Translations under genes and position numbers: made by a program | Notes under the pieces: generated by a model | What the model saw: the letters and a program-made list of their open reading frames with translations, nothing else | Databases searched by the model: none | What the model was told of the DNA's origin: nothing | In this document: piece after piece, positions 12,728-24,469 of the stretch | Layout: every line of letters begins with the position of its first letter | Numbering within the stretch: the stretch's first letter is position 1 | Assembly: GCF_963678635.1 (NCBI RefSeq) | Contig: NC_087070.1 | Span: 17,579,318-17,643,317, forward strand | From: Symsagittifera roscoffensis | Taxonomy: Eukaryota > Xenacoelomorpha > Acoela > Convolutidae | Direction: 5' to 3' | Length of the DNA: 64,000 bases

Positions 12728-14640
12728 TCGTAATTTTTGATCAAAAATTGTGCTGAAACTGCCTTGTTTTAATTCAGAATGCAAAGAAAAACTAAAATTG
12801 AAACGAAATCACTCCTAGTTTACCGAAAAAAAAATCAAAAGCATTTTGCAGAAAAAATTGTGTTTCTGGTGACCAATAAATCAAAGTTGTTGAAGATGAC
12901 AAAAAACTATCAAAATTATGCTTTTTTTCATTGCACAATCCAGCAAACATGGAAATCTAATAATCAAAGCAAAAGACTCAGCTCCAACAATTGCAAAGTT
13001 ACTGCTCTGCGTGATTCATTCAATGCAACGATGACACAGTATTTTAGAATAGCCAATCACTTCAATTACGTTTTTATCAACTTAATCGGAAAAATTTGAC
13101 TCTTCTAAAACTCAGTTATTCAATCCAGGATATCCTGAATAACCAGTTTAAGCTTTAAGCACATAACAGTGAAGCAATGCTACAAAAAACAGCGAGAGTT
13201 AAACATCAGAAAATCTCCAAGGCTTTGTACTCTTCCTGCTTGGGCAATAATTGATTACTCAGCCATCTGTAATTTTTTAAAGGATTCATACAATCAAAAA
13301 GAAGATTACCGGAAGATTATCGAAGTCATAAACTAATGAACTCGATCAGACAGTGGCAAAACAACCCGGATGCAATAACCTTGCAACTAATGGATGCACA
13401 AAAACAAGAGAGGTTTACCCTTTTCACTGTATCAGAGGAAAGTAAAAACTAATCGGAGGTTCAAGTATAACCTCACAGATAAAGACTGAAAACCTCGCTA
13501 ATGGCACTATAGTACACTCATGCAGGTGTAGCACCACTGAAACAAAAAATAAAAAGCGTTATTCTCGAAGATGTGACCAACTCCGTTCCAAAACAAAATT
13601 TCTTGCCCTTGATGAACTCATAAACATATTTTTGGAATTTAATGAAGTAATTACTATCAAACTTAGCCCAGATATGGTCGCTTTTTTTTAAAATATTACC
13701 GATATTGGAAAACCGAAAAGCTGATTTGAACATTGATGGATTTAATAACGTAATTAGGGAAAATTTTGGATCAAGAGCAAGTTTTGAAGTGCTAAATTTA
13801 AACTCGTTGATGAAAAATCTTGAAGTTATAGGTTCTTATATTGGGACAAAATCCACTTCAATGATAATCCCGGCGTCCCCCTCTTACGTAATTGTTCGCG
13901 TAGCTTTGTTCGTAAAAACTATAGTTACCTTCGAAGAGTGAAATTATCTAATTATCATTCATCCTCTTCTCAACTTGTCTTTAAAGCGCCTTTTCAGCTT
14001 TATCAACACTCGTATCTGAACAACAATTCTTATCCCAGTAATTTTCTAATACACCCCTAAGGCGCCATGACTACAATGATCAAAACCAGGTTCAATTCAC
14101 TCATTTCCGGGGCTACAATCAAAATCAAAATCACCATCAAGCTTTCCGATATACTAAGGGCTTTCATCATTAAACCATACTAGCTATGGCAAGTCTTTTG
14201 CAAATCGAGTCTGTTAATTTAATTGGAATAAATCAAAATTGCTACTCTTCTTGGTCGTGACTATTTTATGATTACTTGCTTTTTGTGATAGCAAAGAGCT
14301 AGTGATCTACGATGTTTTAAATAGGAGAGACAAACCAAATGGTTTTCCTTGGGTTGCTAAGTTTTTTTCCAGAAACTTTTTTCGGTGCCTCTCCAGCGTA
14401 CTTTTAAATCAATTTGTTGCGTAGTAGTAATCCAGAGTGCTACGTTAACATTAAACATGTTCTATAACTAATTCCTCCCCTTTGTTTATTATGTTAACCA
14501 CTTCCATTACTTTAACAACAATTATTTTTCCTTAACTGAATTCTAAAACATTACCTCACACTCTAATAAATTCAAACTTCTTCAAATAGGTGAAGTACAT
14601 CCAAATGCTGGTCTTTTGATGATTTTTAATCTCACCTCAA
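12728..14640. other. Degenerate repeat-rich stretch
   Basis: Plus-strand frames at 12779-13099 and 13705-13941 are open but lack convincing family motifs. The end of the first, ANHFNYVFINLIGKI, resembles the FNxYFxNIG linker between endonuclease and RT in LINE ORF2, so LINE debris is likely. No host exon is supported. Confidence 0.3.
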
Positions 14641-14658
14641 AAAATTGAAACCTACAAA

Positions 14659-14790
14659 TATGATGTTAGGGTATTTCATCATAATTGCAGAAGCGTAGCC
14701 AGGAAACGTTCAGACCTGAAATTACTTGTAAAAATGTTTGATGATAATACAAATCTCAATTTTTTGGAAATTTGGCTAAATTACTCAAAC
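14659..14790 (+). pseudogene. LINE AP-endonuclease fragment
   Basis: 44 codons in one frame match the N-terminus of LINE ORF2 endonucleases, which nick target DNA to prime reverse transcription. The spacing from the NCRS motif to the xxWL motif is as expected for the family. The remainder of the domain (GDFN, SDH) is not found downstream. Confidence 0.7.
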
Positions 14791-15251
14791 AAAAAAAGTT
14801 ATGGGCTCTAGATATTAAGAACATTGTTTCATTTAGATAAGAAAGATCAGTCGAAGCCAGCAAAAAACAAAGGGAAGTGGCGTAATGCTTCTAGTGCTTA
14901 AATAATTTAACACAAAAAGATGACTATTTGTTGTTTCTATGAAAAGAAACACTAGTTGTTTTTATGAAAAAGACAACATGAATCGCCTTACTGAAGAACC
15001 GCATCAAAACAAACTTGGAAAAAACTCCGTCTTCAATCAGACTTATAAATACTGTAGAGTGCACATCTCGAAAGAACATCTCAAACTCAATGCAAAAAAG
15101 CCACAAGGTTCATCTGACTTTCCATCGTGAGCCCTTAAAGATAGTTGCAATGAAACCTACACGCATCCTAATTTTCTTTTTAGTGAATACCTGAAAAACA
15201 ATACTTCTCCACAGAAAGTAAAAAGCAATTATCACATCAATATACAAAAAA

Positions 15252-15960
15252 GATGATTCTGAAATACCTGAAAACTACAGGCCTATTTCAATTACTGGAT
15301 CATTATCAAAAGTGTTTGAAAAATAACTGTTTAGTTAAGCTAATAAAATCTCTTACCTCATAGCTTTATAAGCAACACTCAATTTGGCTTTAAAACATCA
15401 CAATCAGCGACCGATACTATTTTATTTTGCACGTACTTTTCGATACAAACAATTTGGTTGCTTGCTCTTGATTAGATCTCCCGAAAGTGTTTATTTTTTT
15501 TGATCGTAACCTTTCAAAGCAAAACGCTAATAATTGAGTATTCAGATCTGCTATAGACTTGGTAAGTCAGCAAACGATGCCAAAAAACAAAAGTAAATAA
15601 CACTTAACCGACTCGATCTCTCTCGTCTTTCAATAGCAAACGATGCCAGAAAACAAAAGTAATGACACTTAACCGACTCGATCTCTCTTCGTCGAGGTGT
15701 TTTTCGAGGCACTTCTTAGGCCTTCTCATTTTCAACCTGTACATTAACGATCCTAACAAGCCACGGACCTAACAGCTCGTGCAAAGTAGTTCATTATACA
15801 GATGACACAACTTTTTTCTGTGAGGGCAAAATCATTAAAACAGCACTAAGAGATCTTGTAAAAACTTGCAATTATTCATCACAATACTTTCGGAAACACT
15901 TACTCCAATTTAAGGCTAGGAAAACAGAACTGATCATATTCGGTAGAGAACATGGCCCAC
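15252..15960 (+). pseudogene. LINE reverse transcriptase fragment, copy C
   Basis: The conserved RT blocks are seen in order: YRPISI, QFGF, an eroded LDLxKxF region near 15470, and TDD at about 15798-15806. Stop codons follow the first block, and a tandem duplication of about 68 bp interrupts the middle. Not functional. Confidence 0.75.
15566..15702. repeat. Tandem duplication of about 68 bp inside copy C
   Basis: Two adjacent units both contain AGCAAACGATGCCA followed by ACTTAACCGACTCGATCTCT. This is a later duplication within the LINE RT remnant. Confidence 0.85.
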
Positions 15961-16559
15961 GGGAAGAAAAAACTACAGTCGATCAAATATTTTTCAGGAC
16001 TACTACTAATGAACGCACTCGTTATCAGCACCTATCTTTTCGTGCTATCTTTTTAAATCGATTTTCAACAAAATTGACAATCTCTTTAGAAAACCAACTT
16101 AGAAAGGCATTTAAAACTTGTTGTAAACGTGCGAAATTCGATTCTTCATCTGATATCCAATTAAAACTCAATGTTTTACCAATAACAAAGTTTCTTGCCT
16201 TGAAGGTAATTGGCCATTTCTGGAGAAAAAAACACCACTTATTACCAGCTTACGACAAAGTTCAATTTAAAACAAACTCATAAACAAGAACACAAGAAAT
16301 GAAATCCATATTTTGTCGAAAGATTTGATGGGTAATTTACCAAAAATTCTATTTTTTATATCAGTAACAATTTGGGACAGATAACATGATGACCAAATTA
16401 GTTTCAAAATTATCCTTGCAAACAGAAAAGCAAAAACAGTTTTCAGGGATTAATATTTACTCTTATTTAAATACGACCCAACAGTGGTAATCTATGGAAA
16501 ACCTTCGTCCAGATGTTTTAAAATTTTTTATGGGAAATTTCGTGGGAAAAATTTTTGAA

Positions 16560-18764
16560 AAATTTTTGTCTAAGCAACCTCAGTGACCCAAATTTGCAGC
16601 TCCAATTCCAGAAAATCTGGATAGTTTTTTCGTAATTGATTTCAACCGATACAAAGCGATAATGTCCTTTCCGAACGCATCAGCAGCAGGTCCTGATAAA
16701 ATAGTCCCTCAAAATTTTAAAGATCTTGTTAGTAAGTCGAATGGCAGTTCAGGACTTAATTTTCTGAAATCGCTTTTGAACCCCTAGGACCTTTCTTTTT
16801 TGGCGCAAAGCTCATCGCCCTCATAAAGATAGACGGAGGGTTGAGACCGATTGCCATAGGCAAAACGCTGAGAAATATCGCGTCTAAATGCGCTGGAAGC
16901 AAGGCCCTCTCCGAGCGACAAAATTTTTTCGGAAACGTACAGGTAGGATGCGGTACCAAAAGAGGAGCAGAAATAGCTGCACACTCGTTTCGAAACCTAA
17001 TTGAACGCGACGACAATCCAAAATGCACTGTTCTTTTAAAACTAGATTTTAAGAATGACTTTAACTCTCTAAATAGAGAAACAATGCTGAATCATGTTTA
17101 TTCAAATCATCCCGAATTGTATAGTTACACCCATTGCGCGTATAGTAAACCTATTTACCTTTTTTACGGAAGCTCTGTCATAATGTCAGAAGACGGAACA
17201 CAGCAGGGCGATCCTGAAGCCCCACCCGTTTTTGCGGAAACAATTCAGACACTAATCAAACAGTTGGAGTCGACAATTAATCTCTGATATTTAGATGATG
17301 GAAATTTAGCCGACGACTTTAAGGTAGTACTCCGGGACCTTAAAAACATTCCCAAATCGGAACAAATTTACAGCCTGAGCTTGAACACTGAGAAACGCGA
17401 ACTTTTCTTTTTGGGACCGACTACGGGAAGACAATTTCGAAAAATATTCCCCAAAATTAAAATAAAAACAAAAGCGGAACTCCTCATTTTAAGAACTCCT
17501 CCTAACTTTGCCGAAAAGAACTGCCCGACGAAAAAATTGAGGAGCTTGAAAAACTTTCGGATGTCATTGACAAACTAGACGCCCATTATGGTTTTTACCT
17601 CCTGAAAAGTTCTTTAGCATGCCAAAACTCCTATATTTCTTGCGTACGATCCCTTGTTTTTTTGCAAAATGATTTTTTGGAACGCTACGACAAATTACTA
17701 AGAAATTCGTTATGCAAGGTCACTAATGTGAAAATGGATGATAACAAGTTTTTACAAGCAGTTTTCTCGGCAGCCAAAGGTGGCTTGGGCGTTTCTTCCG
17801 CTCGTCTACTCGCTTTCCCGCTTTCTTAGCCTCAGCAGTAGGAGCAAAAGGTGCCTTGTGCAAAATTTTTGGTTTGGAGCATGTGAATGGAACCTATGAT
17901 GATGCGCTTAAACGGTGGTTTGAACTTGGAAAAATCGAAAGGGCTCGGGAAAATGAAATCCAAAAAATTTGAACTGAGCCAACTTTTGACAGCGAAATTG
18001 CAGAGTTTTTTTATCGAATCGAACCAACGGACGTAAAAAGATTCAACGCGTTCCAAGATAGATTTGGCTCACAATGGTTGAACGTCATCCCGTGCAAAAA
18101 TTCAAGGTTAAAACTGTCGAACCAACAACTCAGAATTGCAATAGGACTTCGATTAGGCTCAAAAATATGCGAACGGCATAAATGCGTGTGCGGAAAAGAC
18201 GTTACCAAGGATGGTTGGCATGGTCTTTCTTGCCTCAAAAGTGCAGGGAGATTCTCTAGGCATTCAAGCCTGAATGCCCTTATTAAGCAGAGTTTATCTT
18301 CTATTCACATTTCGTCTGTTTAAGAACCACGACGACTCTACAGGACCGATCAGAAGCGACCAGACGGTTTGACGCTCGTTCCATGGGCTGTTGCTAAGCA
18401 GCTCTTTTGGGATGTAACGGTGGTAGACTCCTTAACTCCTTGTAGGATTAATGCCGGGTTTGTTTGTAACCCTGGCACGGCTGCCGCTGAAGCGGAGGAG
18501 CGAAAAAGTGACAAGTATAAAGATCTTGTAGATGATGGATATCTTTTTCAACCGCAAGCTTTTGAGGTTCAGGGCTCGGCCGGCCCCAGCACAGAAACTA
18601 TTTTGAGCAAGCTTTGTAAGAACCTAAGCATATGTACTGAGGAACCCAGAGCAGGCAGCTTTTTGAAACAGAGAACCTCCCTGGCAATAGAGATTGTGAA
18701 CGCCGCTTGCGTACTCGGAACAATAAATGACAAAATAAATTTCGACGAAATTTTTTATTTGTAA
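16560..18764 (+). pseudogene. Non-LTR retrotransposon polyprotein with restriction-like endonuclease, inactivated
   Basis: The plus strand reads a single-ORF RT-endonuclease protein across several breaks. RT blocks include AAGPDKIVPQ near 16690, GGLRPIAIGKTLR near 16840, LLKLDFKNDFNSL near 17040, QQGDPEAPPVF near 17205 and the catalytic YLDD at 17288-17299. A zinc-binding stretch (CVCGKDVTKDGWHGLSC) lies at about 18186-18236. The C-terminus (18355-18764) carries RPDG followed by WDVTVVD and a downstream E/K-rich helix, the PD-(D/E)XK arrangement of restriction-like endonucleases found in R2/R4/CRE-type elements. Damage includes a stop just before YLDD (17285), a stop near 17971 and frame shifts around 17580 and 18320. 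I do not assign a clade. Confidence 0.8.
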
Positions 18765-18769
18765 CACTT

Positions 18770-19312
18770 GTATGTTATATTTTCTCGTGTCGAGATGCGT
18801 GTTCTTATTGAAGAAACCTAACCCGTATCGATTTTAATTGAAAAGGACTTAATCACTTGTCATCTTCTTTTATCATTATCACTTCCATATCTGGAAAATT
18901 CCAAGGATTTTGACTGGAAGGCGTGATGAAGGGACTCTTGACTGTAACCTCGGTTACTATGATACTTTTGACCTTCTGATTACCCATAAAAAAAAGTAAA
19001 AAAAATTTGACAATAATCATCGTCATTATTGTCACATTTTGACCTAGCTTTTTACATTTAAAAGGGCTTTCAACCGGCAAATACAGAGTTTCTTTTTCTG
19101 GTCTGAAATTTTGAACTAATCTTAAGTACACTTTACAGTTTGATGCTTAGGCTTTTATAAAGTAATTGAAGTGTTCTTTCTTCTACTAAGCTTGATTCGC
19201 TATTTTTTATCTGTTTCCATTCTACCTCTTTTGATGTAGTTCTGTTCTTCTTTGTGTTTTAATTTCAATTCGGTTTCAAAAATGCTACGCAAACTTTATC
19301 CATCCTTTATCA
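18770..19312. other. Spacer without a supported gene
   Basis: AT-rich DNA between the restriction-endonuclease LINE and the poly(A) end of the Tx1-like LINE. I see no motif in it. Confidence 0.4.
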
Positions 19313-19324
19313 AACTGCAGTCAT
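19313..19324 (+). repeat. Candidate target-site duplication (left) of the Tx1-like LINE
   Basis: AACTGCAGTCAT directly abuts the poly(A) end of the LINE. An 11/12 match, AACTGCAATCAT, lies at 46412-46423, beyond the ORF1 start at a distance fitting a 5' UTR. The match could be chance. Confidence 0.4.
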
Positions 19325-19328
19325 TTTT

Positions 19329-19367
<39 letters not shown>
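19324..19367 (-). repeat. Poly(A) tail of the LINE (poly-T on plus strand)
   Basis: A T-run of 10, then AG, then 32 more T on the plus strand, 149 bp beyond the ORF2 stop. This is the position and orientation expected for the 3' tail of a minus-strand LINE. Confidence 0.85.
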
Positions 19368-19515
19368 CAAATTGTAAATTAAATTTGTTTAGTTAAGAGT
19401 TTCATAATCAATATGTACAACAAATAACATCATATTTGTTCAATTGACATTACTTTAACCGGATACCGGGTATCCTGGTTTGTTGCTGAAGTCTTACATT
19501 TCCTTATAGTTTATA

Positions 19516-20668
19516 TCAGAAGGAGCAGTTTGTATTTCTCATCTTCCATACTTCCCATGACACAAATGTTTGCAAGTTGATTTTCCATGACGTCGATGAT
19601 TTTGAATATGCACCACGAATAACCGAAACAACATACTTAAGTCTTGCAATGTTGGTTGATACAAAAACGTCACGCCAATTGTTAATCTGTAATATGTTTC
19701 TTGAAGGTTGTAGCGAGGGACAACTGAAAATTAGCTGTTCGAATGTTTCGCATTCTAAATTACAATAGAAACATTCGGGGGCATTCTCGAGAAATAAAAA
19801 CCACCGATTTTCTCGATCTTTAAAAACAGCGTATGCAAATTTATAAAGAAAAATTTTTTCCCATACATCAAGCATTGAATTTTTCCAAACTTTGCCTGTA
19901 AGTTTAATCAATTCTTCTTCTGAACAGAGGTAACGGTTTGCTGCAAAACCCAAGCGGAAAATCGCAGCTCGATGAAACCTACAGTTTTGTAAGCAGAAAT
20001 AATAAACATCTCGCGATTTTGTCTGTATTGTTATAATTAAACGGCTATTGGTCCTGTTTGAAAATATTGCAAAATCACTTGAACTTTTTTCAATAGAGAT
20101 ATTCGTATTTCTCAACAAATTTTCGATTTCTTTCGGTAAAATTGAATCTGTTGGTAATAAACTATTTTGATCTGACATATCAGAAGCAAAGAAATCGATA
20201 ATTTTCATACTAAAAAGTTTAAGTTGTAGGCATGGTAAGCCTATCCCACCATCTAAGATGGGGTGATATAAAACTTCTTTTCTTATGTCGAGTCTGCTTG
20301 TTTTTTTCAATTCTGTATTTAATAATTCTTGGCATTTACTAACAGTATCCAAGTTAACTGTAGTATGACGAGCCAAATGAAAAAACTTAGGGAGAACATA
20401 AACTGACAGTGTTAATGATTTGGCCCTCAAAGATTTACTAAGTGAAATTAACCCGCGATGTTTTTGAATTTGTGAACTCAACAATAGTTCAATATTTTCA
20501 ATTTTTTGGGAAGTGTAAAACAAGACACCAAGTATTTTTGTTTCCTTGACTGTTTTATAGGGTGATAAATCAGGTATGGAAAGCACTTCGCTTTTACTTA
20601 TGTTAATCATCATTTGAGTTTGTTTGCAAAATGTATCGATTAAGCGAAACAACCTGTGAATACATCGG
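19516..20668 (-). pseudogene. LINE ORF2, C-terminal part after the frameshift
   Basis: This frame continues ORF2 from just after the catalytic RT motif to the natural stop, about 380 residues. It contains the RT thumb (ISKSEVLSI, ILGVLFYTS), a GGIGLP motif and a C-terminal cysteine cluster (CFYCNLECETFEQLIFSC) in which the usual histidine before LxxxC is glutamine. It is out of frame with the upstream part, the break lying at about 20655-20670, so the full enzyme cannot be made without frameshifting. Confidence 0.8.
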
Positions 20669-22751
20669 ATTTTGATAAGGCAAGTTCGTCTGCATATGAA
20701 ACTAGTTTGGGGCACAATATCCCGAAACCTTCAATTGCTTCTGTAGATTCAATTGCTTGAAGAAGGGGCTCGATAAAAACTATGAATAAAAAAGCGGAAA
20801 GAGGGCAACCTTGTCTCACACCGCGATAAATTTTGAAGCTGGCTGATAAAAAGCCATTTATCTCAATTACTGCTTTTGAGTCTAAATACAAAGTTTCAAT
20901 AGCTCTAACTGAAAGCTCATCAAGGTTTAACCCTTTCAAAATTTTGATGAGAAGTGATCTGTCAACTCTGTCAAATGCTTTAGAAAAGTCTAATTTTACA
21001 GCACATGAACCTCGGGTAGCCAATCGTTCTGGAGTAATCGCTTTTTTCAATTTTCGTATTGCTGTGTGCATTTGTCTTCCAGGCAAATACGCGTGCTGAT
21101 GGTTTTTTACAACTTTGCAAAGGTCATTTTTAATTCGATTACAGACTACATGAGCAAAGATTTTCGCATCAGTATTCATAAGGCTGATGGGGCGAAAATC
21201 TTGTACTGCTATGGCATTTTCAGATTTCGGGATCAGTTTGATTATTGCTAAATAAAAGCTGTTTGAAAGTTTTCCACCATGAACAAAATGATTAAAAACT
21301 TTAGCTAAAATCGAACAAAACTCATCCGTGAAAGTCTTGTATAGCTTAGAAGTAAGGCCGTCTGGTCCAGGCGAACTTTTCAAATTCAGTTTGTTTATAG
21401 CCAAGTGAATTTCATCTTCTGTAAAGTAATTATAGCCATCATTCTCATTTTTTTCGAGTTTATTTTTTGATAAAAATGTCTTTAGTAGTTGATCGGAGTC
21501 TGTTGTAGAACTATTTGAAAAAATATTTGAAAAATACTTTCGAAATTGATTAAGAATATCTTCATCCGTATGATAAACGTTCTGATCCACTTGAATTCTC
21601 TTGATTGAATTAATTGTGTTCTTTGATGTCCATTGACTACAAAATTTGGGAACACCCTCGAATGTATAGCTGAGTGTTTTCTGAATTTTTCGATAATCTG
21701 AAAAATCTTTTTCCTTGGAAACTTTTTGAAGATGTTCCAGCACCAAATGATATTTTTCAATCAAATTAGGGTTCGGACCTTTACCGCTGTGAATGCAATC
21801 TCTGAGAACATTTTCGTGATACTTCAATAAATTAAGTTCTTTCTGATCTACACGCTTTTTGTTCTCTTGAATAAACTTCAGAAGGTCACGAAAATTGTGC
21901 TTAAAAATTTCGTAACTACTTGGTGATTCATTTTCGTAAAAATTTTTTAGGTCTTCACGAATTAAGCTGGCGTTGTTGTTTAAAATTTCTTCATTTAATT
22001 TCCAGTAACTAGGGCCGCGCTGATACAAGTTAGATGGCTTAACAAAAACGTGTAAGAGCAAATGATCAGATATTGATATTTGAATGCTTTGCATAGAATC
22101 ATACTCTGTTTCGAATTTTATGAAGACATAATCTATGCGTGCAAAAGTTTTATGTTGTTTGTCATAATGTGTATAATCACAAAAATCATTCTTGAGTGCA
22201 AAATCAACAAAACCAAAACAGTCAAGAATTTGTTCTTTGAGTTGGGTAAATCGTTTGATACGTGCATCATTTAACTTAAGTATTGAAGAACTGTTAATAT
22301 TATCATAACTCAGCGCATTAAAGTCACCCATCATGATAATTTTCGATTTGTTAGGTAAAAATCTGATGCTTAATTTCAGGGAATTCAAAGTTGCTCGGAA
22401 TGAAATTGGGTTCGCATAAACGTTGATAACAAACCAATCAAGTTTGACAAACTTTAACAATTGAAAACCTGTACTTGAAGCAATTCTTTTAGCAGGACTC
22501 AAGTTTGATGACCATAACGTTAAGAAACCACCAGAATTATTTGAGCCCGGTATGAAATCGAATAAAACATTATATTTATCCAGTAAACTCAAATGTATAT
22601 TTGTAAGTTTCGAAATTTTTGCTTCCTGAATGCACAAAATGAAACTGGGTGATTTTTTTAAAACTTGGCATTTTTTGATAAGTGAGTGTAATTTAGCTGG
22701 ATTTCCTATGCTAAAAATATTAACGGAAAAAATATCTGGTTTTTCGCACAT
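20640..22751 (-). pseudogene. LINE ORF2, endonuclease and RT part
   Basis: About 700 residues. The AP-endonuclease has IQEAK, MMGDFNALSYD, RIDYVF and SDHLLL, so all its catalytic signatures are present. The RT has SPGPDGLTS, DFRPISLMN, LDFSKAFDRVD and RGVRQGCPLS, and the catalytic block reads SYADELALS, where glutamate replaces the second catalytic aspartate. The frame then runs into a stop at about 20640. The first in-frame ATG is at 22751, 10 nt after the ORF1 stop; the frame is also open through the ORF1 end. The enzyme would nick target DNA and reverse-transcribe the element RNA, but this copy is disabled. Confidence 0.85.
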
Positions 22752-22761
22752 AAAAATTTTG

Positions 22762-23536
22762 CTAAAATTTCCCTCCAACCAAGTCTTCTCCGTTATTTTT
22801 AGATTTCATTTTTGGCCCTTTCTTCCGTGTTAAAACTGACCAAGAGGTTGGTGAAGTTTCACGCTCTCTTTTTGTAAGCATTCTTCCGTCAGAGGAACAT
22901 TTTCGTTTGTTATTTTCGATATTTAGTTTGTCTTTTTTTTCTTTTGCAGAGTAAGAATGAAAATCTACGACCTGATTGTTGAGAACCTCATCCTTTTGTT
23001 TTTCTTCGCTTGGAGTAGCTGCACTGTTTGTTTTAGATTCATCAATCAAAACTCCAGATGGTGGTGCTTCAACATTCTTATCTTCTTCATTTTCGGTACC
23101 ATCACAAAACTTATCGATTGTTGTTTCGTCATCGTTTTTCTCGTCGCTGGCATTATTGGAGCTTGGTTTTTGTGGGTAGTGATTATTTGGATTTTTGGTT
23201 ATTTGGTTCCCTATGTTACACCAATCATCGTGATGACCTTTTTCTTGGCGTCCAGACATCTTGCATTTTTGAAATTCATGTAGTGAAGGTATGTGAAACG
23301 AGATTTCTACACCTTCCCACATTTTGAAGCCATCCATTCTCGATTTATAAGACCAGTCCTTCAGCTTTTTCTCTTGTTCTTCGTTTTGTATTTTAACTTC
23401 TAAAATTGCTCTTCCTGTGTAAACATACTGACCCGGTTCAGTTACGATACAGGTCTCACGTTGGAATATGGGGCTATGAATTATGTCTTCTGGCAATTGG
23501 AGAATTAATTTCGCTTCGATATCGTTGCATACATAA
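22762..23536 (-). pseudogene. LINE ORF1, C-terminal portion (left of the LTR insertion)
   Basis: This is the downstream part of ORF1, starting at the LTR boundary and ending at the TAG at 22762-22764. It begins with VCNDIEAKLIL and ends in a long charged, low-complexity tail rich in K, E, D and N with no zinc knuckle visible. It is in frame with the N-terminal portion at 45672-46144 once the LTR element and one TAA are discounted. The expected role is RNA binding in the LINE ribonucleoprotein. The ATG at 23544 belongs to the LTR, so translation of this half alone is not expected to be meaningful. Confidence 0.8.
23534..23536 (+). repeat. Target-site duplication, left (TAA)
   Basis: TAA precedes the 5' LTR, and TAA follows the 3' LTR at 45672-45674. 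Three bases is short; Ty3-type elements usually give 4-6. Confidence 0.55.
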
Positions 23537-23706
23537 TGTGACATTCGACCAGAATGGCCAAAATGAAATTTATGCAGGATTCGAATTTTGAGCAGGAAGC
23601 CTTCCGAGTTGATGATTTCGAAGGATTAGCGACGTTATTGGAACGTTTAGCCAAACGGTGAGGGCTAGAATATTCTAGTATTTTAAATTTTCAAAAATTC
23701 GAATGA

Positions 23707-23714
23707 TGACGTCA
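23707..23714. promoter_or_regulatory. CRE/ATF palindrome TGACGTCA in 5' LTR
   Basis: A perfect TGACGTCA, the full CREB/ATF site, lies 170 bp into the LTR where U3 promoter elements would be, with the same site at 44921-44928. It would tie transcription to cAMP or stress factors if used; this rests on the motif alone. Confidence 0.45.
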
Positions 23715-23856
23715 CATTTCTGAGAAATGCTGAAACGGCCATTTTAACAAAAAAGCGAGTAAAAAACAGAACAACTTTTATCTGCGATTGCGAACAGTAC
23801 GAAAATCGAGATTGGAAAACGACAACGAACTACAGAATAGCAGAGAACGCTCCGAG

Positions 23857-23988
23857 TTGCAACTATTGTGCTGCTACAATAGTTGCAAGGCCGTTGCCAA
23901 CAACGGTGAAGGGTGAGAACCAGCCTTCCGGATTAGCAAGAAATCAAGAGTAAGGAGCTTGATTCGGCGGATTCAAGAATCCGGAAGG
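23857..23988 (+). other. Chain of three hairpins in the LTR
   Basis: The first is a perfect 13-bp stem TTGCAACTATTGT / ACAATAGTTGCAA with a 6-nt loop (23857-23888). The second is CCGTTG / CAACGG with a 4-nt loop (23891-23906). The third is CCTTCCGGATT / AATCCGGAAGG (23924-23934 and 23978-23988), with an inner AATCAAG / CTTGATT pairing. All are repeated in the 3' LTR. They suit a structured R/U5 RNA leader; the third contains the motif that recurs in the downstream leader. Confidence 0.75.
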
Positions 23989-24469
23989 GTCTCGGGACGG
24001 AAACTTTTATTAACTCACATAAACTTTTAGCATCCTGTCATGTCCTGACTTGAATTTAACTGATATTTTGATTAGTTTTGACAAGGATGAGGTGCTAGGA
24101 GTTGGGGGAAAGGGTTGATCCATCTTCGATGGAGATGATGATTTTTATCTACTGAACAAAAACAATAGTAATATAATAAGTAGTAGCCCTGTTTTTAGGA
24201 GTGACTTCGTGGTCTGGGGATACTGAGACCCAGCCATGAGCTCACTATTTTTGCATGTAATTCAGTTAATTTGAGCGTTCTGGTCGAAGCCGGAGAACAG
24301 TAACGTTTTTGTCGACCCGATGTAAGAAAGACCACCGAAAAGTACTGGCTTGGTAGAGACGGTGAAAAACATGCAAAGCTCTGTTTAGACGCTAGCCAGT
24401 CGTCTTAAGACTTAGTTTTGTTATCCGTCGATATGTATCTTCCGGGCGAATGTTACATGTATGTTTTTA

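Larger units (their letters stand above)
14641..16290 (+). mobile_element. Degenerate LINE copy C (endonuclease and RT fragments)
   Basis: On the plus strand, 14659-14790 encodes an AP-endonuclease start (HHNCRSVARKRSDLK followed by LEIWL, where active copies have SETWL). From 15252 the RT begins with PENYRPISITGSLSKVFEK and continues with NTQFGFKTS. At about 15790-15812 it gives HYTDDTTFF, the catalytic YxDD region. Frames break repeatedly and part of the endonuclease is missing. The RT resembles that of copies A and B, so this is a third, inverted relative. Confidence 0.75.
23537..24457 (+). repeat. 5' long terminal repeat
   Basis: 921 bp, TG...CA ends within an 11-bp terminal inverted repeat (TGTGACATTCG / CGAATGTTACA, one mismatch). 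It is identical in length to the 3' LTR and differs by eye at two sites: T at 23681 versus A at 44895, and T at 24206 versus C at 45420. It contains a CRE-like palindrome and three hairpins. Transcription start and TATA box are not evident. Confidence 0.95.

Noticed and set aside
22957-23283. Plus-strand open frame with hydrophobic, membrane-like composition
   Set aside because: It is the antisense of the charged tail of LINE ORF1; hydrophobicity follows from reading K/E/N codons backwards.
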